Below, in pieces: positions 10,034 to 17,970 of a stretch of 64,000 nt of DNA (the stretch's first letter is position 1; each line of letters opens with the position of its first letter). The notes under the pieces are model-generated. The model was not told the origin of the DNA, ran no database searches, and worked only from the letters and a program-made list of their open reading frames with translations. This DNA is from Promethearchaeota archaeon (GTDB lineage Archaea > Asgardarchaeota > Lokiarchaeia > Sigyniarchaeales > SOKP01). The position numbers and the translations under genes were made by a program. The DNA is taken from assembly GCA_019058245.1 (NCBI GenBank), contig JAHPZJ010000030.1, positions 91,294 to 155,293 of the forward strand, in the 5' to 3' direction.

Positions 10034-10717
10034 ATGGCAAAATCAAGATTCGACTATAAGAAAAAATTAGATCTTAAAAAAAGAAAAATTAGAGCTTTTT
10101 TTTCATCTATTGAAACAAAGAGGAAAAGAAAAGAAGAAATTGACAGCGAAGTAGAGGAAATTTATCAAGATGGGATGGTTTATATTCAAATGAAACTTCC
10201 TGTCGAGAAAATTACTGATCAATTTGCAGATAGAATTAAGGAAAAGATAGAACATAGCATTATTAAGGCACAGATCCGAGAAGCTAATAAAGCAGATTTA
10301 GACAGTTTAAAAAATATCTATAATCGTGCTTGGTTAACCTCTAACACACCATATCGTCCTATAACAAAAACTGAACTTCAAAAAATCCTTGAGTATCCTG
10401 AAACTGTATTCCTCATTGCAAAAGTATATGGAACTGATGCTGCTTTTGTTCTTTTAGACTTTGAAGGGAAAAATAAAGAAATTGCGATAATAGCTGCCTT
10501 AGGGGTAATTCCTAGATTTCAAAGAAAAGGTCTTGGATCGGTTTTAGGTACAGCAAGTTGGCAATACCTTAAAGAGAGATATCCTAATCTAAAAGAAATT
10601 CGATGTGAAGTTTATAAAGATAATTTTGTCTCATACTCTTTTATAAAACAAATAGGATTTGAAGAGTATGGTAGAAAAGTCTATAGAAAGCAAGATTTCG
10701 AGTTATCTGAAAGTTAA
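10034..10717 (+). CDS. GNAT-family N-acetyltransferase with basic N-terminal extension
   Basis: A 227-residue protein. Residues 1-80 are a lysine/arginine-rich helical lead, and residues about 85-222 form a GNAT acetyltransferase domain. The acetyl-CoA pyrophosphate loop is seen as PRFQRKGLGSVLG (about 158-170, the R/Q-x-x-G-x-G/A pattern), and the C-terminal strand pair as EVYKDNFVSYSFIKQIGFEE. It would transfer an acetyl group from acetyl-CoA to an unknown amine. The preceding coiled-coil gene ends 20 bp upstream, so the acceptor may be linked to that protein, which is an inference. The acceptor substrate cannot be predicted. Confidence 0.85.
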   Translation: MAKSRFDYKKKLDLKKRKIRAFFSSIETKRKRKEEIDSEVEEIYQDGMVYIQMKLPVEKITDQFADRIKEKIEHSIIKAQIREANKADLDSLKNIYNRAWLTSNTPYRPITKTELQKILEYPETVFLIAKVYGTDAAFVLLDFEGKNKEIAIIAALGVIPRFQRKGLGSVLGTASWQYLKERYPNLKEIRCEVYKDNFVSYSFIKQIGFEEYGRKVYRKQDFELSES

Positions 10718-10768
10718 ATTAATACAGCAAAATTGAATAAATCTCCTTTACATAAAGTCTACAGAATA

Positions 10769-12202
10769 TTAATAATTATTTTGATTCTTTAATGAGTTTA
10801 TTTTTTCCTTTAATAAGTTCATATTATATTCATCTTGGATATTTTGATAATGATCCTTGGCACTTTCGAAATTGGATATTGCCATATCAGTCATACCTTT
10901 AAAAAGATAAATATCACCTAATTTGTGATAAATTATCGCACATTCTTTAGTATATTCTAAATCTTCATAAATATTTAATGCTTCTTCAATATACTTTATA
11001 GCTTTAAAAGTATCCTCCTCATATTCTAAAAAAATTTTACCTATTTTATATTTAAGTTCAGCATTTTTCATTTTATCTCCAAATTTATAAAAAATTTCAC
11101 ATGCTAGATTATAATAATCAATTGCTCTTCCAATATCTCCCTTAGATATATTTAATTCTGCTAAGTTTTCTAAAATCTCTCCTTCTTTAATATTATCACC
11201 AATTTCATATAAACGCACTGCCTCTAAACTTTGGAGAAAAAGATTTTCAGCTTTGGTAAGATTATCCCATAAACGATAAATTTTTCCTAAATAAAAAAAG
11301 CATTCCCACTCTAATTTTGCTTTAATATAAACATTGATATTTTCTTTTAGACCTTCAATTATCTCTAAGGCCTTAGTTAAGTATTGATAAGATTCATTAT
11401 AGTCTTCGCCCATAAAATAATATAACTTTCCATATTTAAGCTCTGTTGTAATAAGCCCATAGAGATCCTCATTATCTTTAAAAAAACTCAGATTTCTTTC
11501 TAAAATTCTTTTAATCTGGTCATAATCTTTTAATAAAAAAAGAACTTCAACCAAATTACTAGATGATTTTGCCTCTTCAAAAATAAGATTTTCTTGTTGA
11601 GAAAGTTTATAAGCTTCTTGATAATAATGATAGGATTGCTCTAGGTCTTTAATTAAGAAATATACATTACCTAAATTATTAAAAATTTTGATAATTTTTG
11701 ATTTATCCTTTAATTTATTTAAAGTCTCGAAAGCCCTATTAAAATGATATATTGCTTGGTCAAAAAATCCATTATCCTCTTGAATAATTCCTAATTCATT
11801 ATGACAAATAGCTACATTAAGTAAATCATTTTCCTCCTTAAAATTATCAAGTGCTAATTCTAAGGTTTTCAATGCCTTTGGTATGTCTCTTTTTTTATAA
11901 TATAAACTTGATTTTTCTAATAATAAGGATCCAGGAATTGGTTCTCCTATAACTTCTTTGTTTTCTAAAGTTGAATCTATTTCATTTATCTTTTGATCAA
12001 TTTCTTCATCATTAATAATTATATCATCATATGCATTATCATTTTCTTCCAGATCTAAGTGATAAATCTCAGGTTCATTATAATTAAATCTCACATTTTT
12101 CTCTAAAGCATTCTCTAGATTTGCAATTAAAGGTTTATTACAATTTCTACAGTAAGACCAATAATCCTCAATAGGGCTTTTGCAATAAGGACATATCTTC
12201 AT
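10769..12202 (-). CDS. Zinc ribbon-TPR protein
   Basis: A 477-residue protein. The N-terminus carries a zinc ribbon (CPYC at residues 4-7 and CRNC at about 18-21). An acidic linker follows, and then about nine tetratricopeptide repeats span residues 90-470. Repeat signatures such as AICHNELGIIQED, KIFNNLGNVYFLIKD and AIIYHKLGDIYLFKG are plain. TPR solenoids hold protein partners, so this is probably a scaffold or regulatory adaptor. A second TPR protein without the zinc ribbon lies at 13.9-14.8 kb. Neither is next to an obvious enzymatic partner. Function unknown; the domain assignment is secure. Confidence 0.85.
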   Translation of the reverse strand: MKICPYCKSPIEDYWSYCRNCNKPLIANLENALEKNVRFNYNEPEIYHLDLEENDNAYDDIIINDEEIDQKINEIDSTLENKEVIGEPIPGSLLLEKSSLYYKKRDIPKALKTLELALDNFKEENDLLNVAICHNELGIIQEDNGFFDQAIYHFNRAFETLNKLKDKSKIIKIFNNLGNVYFLIKDLEQSYHYYQEAYKLSQQENLIFEEAKSSSNLVEVLFLLKDYDQIKRILERNLSFFKDNEDLYGLITTELKYGKLYYFMGEDYNESYQYLTKALEIIEGLKENINVYIKAKLEWECFFYLGKIYRLWDNLTKAENLFLQSLEAVRLYEIGDNIKEGEILENLAELNISKGDIGRAIDYYNLACEIFYKFGDKMKNAELKYKIGKIFLEYEEDTFKAIKYIEEALNIYEDLEYTKECAIIYHKLGDIYLFKGMTDMAISNFESAKDHYQNIQDEYNMNLLKEKINSLKNQNNY

Positions 12203-12330
12203 AAGTATAAGCGAATTAATTTTATGAAGTGAATACTCTTAAAATAGAAATACAAATGAATTTATTTATAATTAATTAATATCAAAACCTAAAAAAAAAC
12301 AAGAAATTCTTAGCAACTTTAAAGCACTAA

Positions 12331-13041
12331 CTATTTAAATTCTTTTATTATTTGAATTATTTCAGTAAATTTGCATATCTCATAATCAGGTTCAATATTT
12401 TCTAATTTTGGTAATTTTGATTCATTAAACCAAATAGTATAAAAATTACAATCTTTAGCTCCTTTAATATCGGTTTCTAGATTATCTCCAATATGTATTA
12501 CATTCTGAGGCCTACATTTTAAGTGTTCTAATGCAGTTTCAAATAATATCTTATGTGGTTTATAATAACCAATTTCATCGGAATAAATCATTGCTTTAAA
12601 ATATTTAAATATTTCATATCTCTGAAAAATTTTATTAATAATACGTCCGGGTGTTACTCCTGTATTGGAAATAAGACCTAATTTATAATTTGAGGATAAT
12701 TCTTCTATGGTTTTTATTACTCCCATTTTCAATAATGGTGGATCTCTCAACATAGCTCCTTCAAATCTATTTTTAATTAAATTTATATCAATTTCACTTA
12801 ATTTAATTTTAAGATTTTTTAGTAAATTGGTTATACGTTGTTCTGTGTAAATATGATTATTCTTTTTATAGTTACGTTCTGGTAAATAAAATGCTAAATG
12901 AAAAGCCTTTTTTATCTCTTCCAAGCTTATAGCAATATGTTTTTTTTCTAAAAACTGAATAAAAAAATCTAATCGAAAATCTGAATAAGATTTATTATTA
13001 AATATTGTATTCCAGAGATCAAGAGTAATAGTGTAAATCAT
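12331..13041 (-). CDS. HAD-superfamily hydrolase
   Basis: A 236-residue haloacid dehalogenase-type phosphatase. Motif I is LDLWNTIF (about residues 6-13), with the nucleophile Asp7; the second acidic position of the usual DxD is a tryptophan, as in several subclass IA HADs. The motif II region is SNTGVTPG, the motif III lysine lies in GYYKPHKILFETAL, and motif IV is HIGDNLETDIKGA. A helical cap (about residues 20-95) fits subclass I. Substrate unknown. The his operon of this window lacks a recognised histidinol-phosphate phosphatase, which some HADs supply, but nothing here links this gene to that role. Confidence 0.85.
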   Translation of the reverse strand: MIYTITLDLWNTIFNNKSYSDFRLDFFIQFLEKKHIAISLEEIKKAFHLAFYLPERNYKKNNHIYTEQRITNLLKNLKIKLSEIDINLIKNRFEGAMLRDPPLLKMGVIKTIEELSSNYKLGLISNTGVTPGRIINKIFQRYEIFKYFKAMIYSDEIGYYKPHKILFETALEHLKCRPQNVIHIGDNLETDIKGAKDCNFYTIWFNESKLPKLENIEPDYEICKFTEIIQIIKEFK

Positions 13042-13204
13042 TTATTATTTAATTTCTAAAACTATATGTTTTTTAAATTATTTCTTTCTCTTATAAAAGA
13101 ATTTTTTACAATTTAGTAACATATAAATTTCAAATTTGAATATTATTAATAATCCAATTTTAACATAATCTAATTATAATAATTATTTTAATGGAGATTT
13201 TATT

Positions 13205-13510
13205 ATGCCAAAATTTCTAGTTATTCATCCTGTATCAAGGAAAATGATGGAAGCAAATCTAAATATACCTCCAGAAAAAAATAAACTAGTTATCGATTTG
13301 CGTTCCCATTGTTCTAATGATGCTTATTGGATTAGATCTATTAATGTACCAGAATTAGAAAAGATGTTCTGTGAATGGAATGCTAAAGATGCTGAATCAA
13401 TACAGAAAATACTCGATGCAGCTGATTGGATGACAACCGAAGGAATTTATGAAATGCAGATAGTAGATGCAGAAAGTTTTAGAGAGAAATTAGAAGAAAT
13501 AACTGTATAA
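13205..13510 (+). CDS. Small conserved-looking protein, possible DUF4242-like ferredoxin fold
   Basis: A 101-residue soluble protein with a GGAG ribosome binding site about 8 nt before the ATG. The segment SINVPELEKMFCEWNAKDAE (about residues 45-64), followed by a helix and by GIYEMQIVDAESF, has the alternating strand-helix pattern of small alpha/beta dimeric proteins. It loosely resembles the DUF4242 family, in which a C-x-W/Y-x-A motif is seen. No partner gene adjoins it: the upstream gene is divergent and the downstream ORF is a 52-residue zinc ribbon. Function not known. Confidence 0.65.
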   Translation: MPKFLVIHPVSRKMMEANLNIPPEKNKLVIDLRSHCSNDAYWIRSINVPELEKMFCEWNAKDAESIQKILDAADWMTTEGIYEMQIVDAESFREKLEEITV

Positions 13511-13701
13511 TTTATTTCACTTTTTACTATTTTTTTTTTATTTTTTTACATTTTAATGGATCAACTGTGTGATTTATTATTAGTTATAATTTTATCTATT
13601 TATCAAGATACCTTGACACTTTTTTGGATTTATCAAAAATAATTAAAGGGATTAAAATTTTCATTATTAAAAAATTTCGATTTTGTAAAAAGTGAATAAC
13701 A

Positions 13702-13860
13702 TTGGATGCTAAATTATTTAAAAAAACTTTTAAGTTCATTTGCAATGAATGTGGAGAATTTGCCCATACACTTAATGAATACTGTGATAAATGTGGTGCA
13801 AAAGCTTTAAGATATACCAATAAAGAAGATTATAAGAATCATAAAAATTCTAAAGAATAA
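13702..13860 (+). CDS. Small zinc-ribbon protein (52 residues)
   Basis: A short ORF with a TTG start that reads FKFICNECGEFAHTLNEYCD and then KCGAK. This gives two CxxC knuckles (CNEC and CDKC) spaced by 13 residues, an unmistakable zinc ribbon, followed by a basic tail. The TTG is preceded by AAAAGTGAATAACA, and AGTGA sites also precede the TTG-started enoyl-CoA hydratase of this window, which supports the start. An in-frame stop at 13693 sets the upstream limit. A longer ORF on the opposite strand (13596-13820) has no recognisable protein features and is judged a shadow. Role unknown; such proteins often bind nucleic acid or ribosomal partners. Confidence 0.7.
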   Translation: MDAKLFKKTFKFICNECGEFAHTLNEYCDKCGAKALRYTNKEDYKNHKNSKE

Positions 13861-13886
13861 ATAGGTTGTAATAGGAAAAATAACAT

Positions 13887-14822
13887 TTACTTTTTTGTAG
13901 TAGATAATTCTCCATTCTTTTCTATCTTTTTTAATTCTTCTGTTATATCTCTATCTTGTAATCCAAGAGATTGTAGAAGAACCCTGATTTGAATTATAGC
14001 ATTTTTGGCATTAATTTGCTTGGCAATATGCAATGCTTTTATGAATTGGTTTTTTGCTTCTTTAAGTTTTCCAAGATAAAAGAAAATCTCACCAATATAA
14101 CCGAGACCTTTTATTATTTGTTCTACATAATTTACATCAATCGCTACATTAGTACCTTTTTTAAAATATCTAAGAGATTCTTCAAAATCATCGTTTTTCT
14201 TTTGTAAAATTCCTAAATTAAAATAGGATGTTATAATTCCTTTATAATCCTTAATTTCTTTAAATGCTTTTAAAGTTTTTTTATATAATTCAAATAAAAC
14301 GTCCCATTTTTGATTTATTTCATTTATATAGATTAGATTCCCTAAACAATCCAATAAATTATAAATATCATTGTTTTGTGAACAAAATGTACTACACTCC
14401 AGCAAAACATCACAAGCTTCATCAAATTGGTTTAATTTTATATGTACATTTCCAATTCCTTTTAAACACATGATTTGCTCTTCGGTTTGGTTTAGATTTT
14501 CATAAATATCATAAGCCATTTCATAGAATTCTATAGCTTTCTGATAATTATTTTTTTTAAAATATAAAGTAGCCAAAATCCCATAAACTGAAGCTTGTCC
14601 TAATCTATCTTTTTGTTTTTTGAAATGGTTCAAACAAATAATAAAATTTTGTTCTGACTCTATAAAATTTCCTAATTGAAGTTGGATTAAAGCAATATCA
14701 CTTAATTCTTGAATATAATTAGAGTCTTTACCAATTTCTTTCAATATTCGTAAAGATTCTAATTTTTCATCTAATATTTTAATTAATTCCTCTTTTGTAG
14801 ATTCTGTTTCATTCTCTATCAT
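13887..14822 (-). CDS. TPR-repeat protein
   Basis: A 311-residue all-helical protein made of about seven tetratricopeptide repeats. Examples are ASVYGILATLYFKKNNYQKA, QIMCLKGIGNVHIKLNQF and GIITSYFNLGILQKKNDDF. No signal peptide, membrane helix or catalytic domain is present. It lies 40 bp upstream, on the same strand, of nothing closely spaced: the C-GCAxxG-C-C gene at 14863 precedes it in transcription order, so the two could share a transcript. It is similar in style to the larger TPR protein at 10.8-12.2 kb. A protein-interaction scaffold is the only supportable role. Confidence 0.85.
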   Translation of the reverse strand: MIENETESTKEELIKILDEKLESLRILKEIGKDSNYIQELSDIALIQLQLGNFIESEQNFIICLNHFKKQKDRLGQASVYGILATLYFKKNNYQKAIEFYEMAYDIYENLNQTEEQIMCLKGIGNVHIKLNQFDEACDVLLECSTFCSQNNDIYNLLDCLGNLIYINEINQKWDVLFELYKKTLKAFKEIKDYKGIITSYFNLGILQKKNDDFEESLRYFKKGTNVAIDVNYVEQIIKGLGYIGEIFFYLGKLKEAKNQFIKALHIAKQINAKNAIIQIRVLLQSLGLQDRDITEELKKIEKNGELSTTKK

Positions 14823-14862
14823 AGATATTTTGCTTGAAAATAATTTTGTTTCGATAACCCTC

Positions 14863-15297
14863 TTATAATAATTCCTCTAAAATCTCTATCGCATTTTTAA
14901 CATAATAGAAACATTTTTTTTTGAATAACTCATTTTGATTAAAATATTCTCTGCCTTCAGATGTGCTAAGATCACAACCGATTAATTCTTTACAAATTTC
15001 GGACCCATGTATTTTTTGAAATCGTTTGGAAAATTCTTGTATAACTTCATATGTTTTTTCTTTCATTTCTACTTCTTCATTTGAACCCATTCCATATCTT
15101 AATCCTATAACCATATAGGACCCACTCACAGCACCACACGTTCGACCAAAACGAGCCATTCCACCTCCAAAACCCGTAGCAATTTTTAATGTAGTTTCTT
15201 TATTTAATCCAAAATCAGTGCTGAAAGAACTCAATACTGATTGAGCACAATTGCAATTACCCTCAAAATTTGAGATTGCTTTTTCTATTCTTGACAT
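14863..15297 (-). CDS. C-GCAxxG-C-C family protein
   Basis: A 144-residue protein with the family signature. There is an N-terminal NCNCAQSVL (about residues 14-22), the central GFGGGMARFGRTCGAVSG (about 42-59) and C-terminal cysteines in SEICKELIGCDLS. Members of this family are small proteins with conserved cysteines, thought to be redox active or metal binding and often found near oxidoreductases or transporters, but the biochemical role is unsettled. Length is normal. The gene is separated by 118 bp from the divergent radical-SAM gene, which might suggest a related redox function; that is inference. Confidence 0.9.
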   Translation of the reverse strand: MSRIEKAISNFEGNCNCAQSVLSSFSTDFGLNKETTLKIATGFGGGMARFGRTCGAVSGSYMVIGLRYGMGSNEEVEMKEKTYEVIQEFSKRFQKIHGSEICKELIGCDLSTSEGREYFNQNELFKKKCFYYVKNAIEILEELL

Positions 15298-15414
15298 GTC
15301 TATTCCACTTTTTTTGAAAGATATGATTTGTATCTATAAGAAATATAATATTTCATATCTATTATATATTTAGAGATAAAATATGTATATTGTCATATAA
15401 AAAAGGTTAGCTAG

Positions 15415-16527
15415 ATGAAATTAAAAGCAAGATTATTTGATAAACTTGAAGATAATAAAGTGAGATGTCATGTGTGCGCTAATGAATGTATAATCTTACC
15501 TGGTAAAGTAGGAATATGTAGAACAAGAAAAAATTTTCAAGGAGAGCTTTTCACTCTTATTTATGGATCACTTATTTCTTCGGGAAGTTTAGATCCAATT
15601 GAAAAGAAACCACTGTACAATTTCTGGCCGGGTGCCACCGCATATTCCATTGCCTCGATTGGTTGTTCTTTTAAATGTCAGAATTGCCAAAATTGGAATA
15701 TATCGCAGGCAAATCCAACAGACAATGGAAAAAATGGATTCTATGATATTCAAGGTTATGAAGATCGTGGAATGCCGTTAATTGAAATGACTCCTGACCA
15801 ATTAGAAAAGAAAATTGTAAAGAGTGGAGCAGAAACTATCGCTTATACTTATAATGAGCCATTAATATGGCATGAATGGATTATAGACACAGTTCCTCTT
15901 ATGAAGAAATATGATATTAAAACAATTTTAGTAACAAATGGTTTTTCGACTCCAGAAGCTGCAAAAGAACTGATTGAAGTAGGAATTGACGCAGCAAATA
16001 TTGATATTAAAGCGATGTCTGATGAATTTTATAAAAAGATATGTGGAGTTAAATCTGTTCAACCCGTTTTGGATACTGCAAAGAGATTTAAATCGAATGG
16101 AGTTCACATTGAAATTACCAATTTAATCATCCCTAATTTAAATGATAGTAAGGAAGATATTAAAAAACTATGTGTTTGGATCGTGGAAAATTTAGGAAAA
16201 GATACACCTACTCATTTCTCAGCTTACCATCCTGATTTTAAAATGCCTTCAATGAAACGTACTCCTTACGAAACATTAGATATGGCTTATAATATTGCTA
16301 AAGAAACAGGTTTATATTTTCCTTATGTCGGAAATATAAGTCATGAAAAGGGTGGAAATACATACTGTCCAAACTGTAACTCTATCTTAATTGGGAGAAG
16401 GGGTTATACATTTAAAACTATTGAAGTGACTGATGATAAGAAATGTCCAAATTGCTCCTATGATCTAAAAAATGATATTATAGGAGATATAAATAAGCAC
16501 CCATCACATAGATTCAGTTTTTTTTAA
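15415..16527 (+). CDS. amrS: AmmeMemoRadiSam system radical SAM enzyme
   Basis: A 370-residue radical S-adenosylmethionine protein of the COG1180 type. The iron-sulfur motif CSFKCQNC (C84, C88, C91) is intact. An N-terminal cysteine cluster, CHVCANEC (18-25) with C35, and a C-terminal zinc ribbon (CPNC near 320 and CPNC near 343) are typical of the AmrS subgroup rather than of pyruvate-formate lyase activases. Segments YTYNEPLIWHEWI and NIDIKAMSDEFYKK are family hallmarks. Its usual partners, the AmmeMemoRadiSam A and B proteins, are not in the window. The biochemical reaction is not settled for this family. Confidence 0.88.
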   Translation: MKLKARLFDKLEDNKVRCHVCANECIILPGKVGICRTRKNFQGELFTLIYGSLISSGSLDPIEKKPLYNFWPGATAYSIASIGCSFKCQNCQNWNISQANPTDNGKNGFYDIQGYEDRGMPLIEMTPDQLEKKIVKSGAETIAYTYNEPLIWHEWIIDTVPLMKKYDIKTILVTNGFSTPEAAKELIEVGIDAANIDIKAMSDEFYKKICGVKSVQPVLDTAKRFKSNGVHIEITNLIIPNLNDSKEDIKKLCVWIVENLGKDTPTHFSAYHPDFKMPSMKRTPYETLDMAYNIAKETGLYFPYVGNISHEKGGNTYCPNCNSILIGRRGYTFKTIEVTDDKKCPNCSYDLKNDIIGDINKHPSHRFSFF

Positions 16528-16590
16528 TAAGATATTTAGAAGACCTTAAAAAATAATGGTTTTAATAATATGATTTTAATTTATATGCAT

Positions 16591-17076
16591 TTAATCTAGA
16601 CTCTCGTTGATTTTCTTACCAAATTTAATAGCATTTTTAGTTCCAATCCAAAATAACTTTCTGAATTTGAATTGGTCAATTAATTGGACACGTTTTTCCT
16701 CAACTTTAGTTTTCATATATTCAAGTGCCTTTCCACCAGTAAAACGAGCTGTGTTAAATACTACAGCTTTTTTCCCACTTAGATCTCCTATTCTAGCTAT
16801 AACTTCATCAAAAGCTTTTGGGGGTTTATCTCCATAAGTAGGCATTCCAAAAATAAGTAAATCGTAAGGGAGAGCATCAATTGTATTTAGTTCAGGTTCT
16901 ATTACTGAAAAGTCATCATTCTCGAATTTATCTAACATTTTTATTTTTTCTACAAATTTTCCAGTTAATTCTATTGGAAAAAAGTCTACTTCATAGTTAG
17001 TTAAAACACTTGCGATAGCTTCAGCGGTTTTTTTAGTTCTTCCTCCCATTGTAAAATATGTAATTAGTGCTTTCAT
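16591..17076 (-). CDS. Flavodoxin-family protein
   Basis: A 161-residue protein with a flavodoxin fold. The FMN phosphate-binding loop follows the first strand, in KALITYFTMGGRTKKTAEAI (residues 2-21). The aromatic FMN-stacking region is LLIFGMPTYGDKPPKAFDEV, and AVVFNTARFTGG is the third loop. The length fits a short-chain flavodoxin. It would carry electrons between redox enzymes. It is convergent with the AmmeMemoRadiSam radical-SAM gene, an enzyme class that often uses flavodoxin as reductant, though no functional link is shown. Confidence 0.88.
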   Translation of the reverse strand: MKALITYFTMGGRTKKTAEAIASVLTNYEVDFFPIELTGKFVEKIKMLDKFENDDFSVIEPELNTIDALPYDLLIFGMPTYGDKPPKAFDEVIARIGDLSGKKAVVFNTARFTGGKALEYMKTKVEEKRVQLIDQFKFRKLFWIGTKNAIKFGKKINESLD

Positions 17077-17196
17077 AATTTTAAAATAATTTTACGTATT
17101 AAATAACTTTTATTTTGATTGTATATCGAAAACAATAAAACTTCTTACTTGTAAAGTTTAAAAAAGATAAAAAAAATTATAAAATTTTTAAAAATA

Positions 17197-17862
17197 TCAC
17201 AAAATACTAATGCCAACCACTAGTAATAGGATTCCTTGGATTATACATACAATAGCTACAATAAAGGCAAAGGGAGGCCAAGATAGTACTTTTGAAATAC
17301 CCATTATTCCCGCAATGTAGAACTTAACAAATATAGCAACTACTGCCAAAATAATGATGAATAAAACGATGAAAAACCATTTTGGATCAAAATGAATAGC
17401 AATATGTTCAACTACCCAATCTGGTATTAAAAGACAGACAATAATACCAACCGCAATAGCGAGTACTAGTCCTACAATACTAGAAATTGGAAGGTCATTT
17501 AAAGGTTTTAAAAGGGTAAAAGCTCCAAAAACAATCAGTAATATAGCAGAAAAAAGATTTCTTCCTGCTCCAGGATTTTCTGTAGCATACGCTACACTTG
17601 GGGGTTCATCTAAAATTAAAGCTCCAACTCCACTTATAATACTGAAGATTCCTACTAAAATTCCAATATAAGTTAATGCTTTAAGAAATTTGGTTATATC
17701 AAAATCCCAAGATTCAACTTTTCGTTTTTTGAAAGAACCTCTCCTTTTTGTTTCGTATATGGCATAAATAATCCACATAATGCCTAAAATTAGAAAGAAA
17801 AATCCTCCCCATTTTGATAGAGGGCGCATAAAATTATCTGTAAAATCCCATGCGAAAATCAA
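17197..17862 (-). CDS. Integral membrane protein, unknown
   Basis: A 221-residue protein with about six hydrophobic segments (residues near 15-33, 58-80, 97-116, 120-145, 160-182 and 195-220). A basic loop KRRGSFKKRKVESWD (about 39-53) after the first helix suggests that this loop is cytoplasmic. No known motif. It lies between flavodoxin and the glycerol-3-phosphate dehydrogenase gene on the same strand, with spacings over 100 bp, so an operon is not evident. A role in flavin or glycerol metabolism would be guesswork. Confidence 0.7.
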   Translation of the reverse strand: MIFAWDFTDNFMRPLSKWGGFFFLILGIMWIIYAIYETKRRGSFKKRKVESWDFDITKFLKALTYIGILVGIFSIISGVGALILDEPPSVAYATENPGAGRNLFSAILLIVFGAFTLLKPLNDLPISSIVGLVLAIAVGIIVCLLIPDWVVEHIAIHFDPKWFFIVLFIIILAVVAIFVKFYIAGIMGISKVLSWPPFAFIVAIVCIIQGILLLVVGISIL

Positions 17863-17970
17863 TTATTTTCACTCTTTAATATATATTTAGATTTGTTATT
17901 ATATTGTATATTATTTTTTAAGAATATAATTCTAATGGAGTCCAATTATTAAAAATAAAATCTGAAAGGA

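Noticed and set aside
12331..13041. HAD phosphatase as the missing histidinol-phosphate phosphatase
   Set aside because: Possible in principle, but it lies 30 kb from the his operon and has no specific signature, so no assignment is made.
13596..13820. Minus-strand ORF of 74 codons
   Set aside because: No recognisable protein features, and it lies opposite a clear zinc ribbon with two CxxC knuckles.
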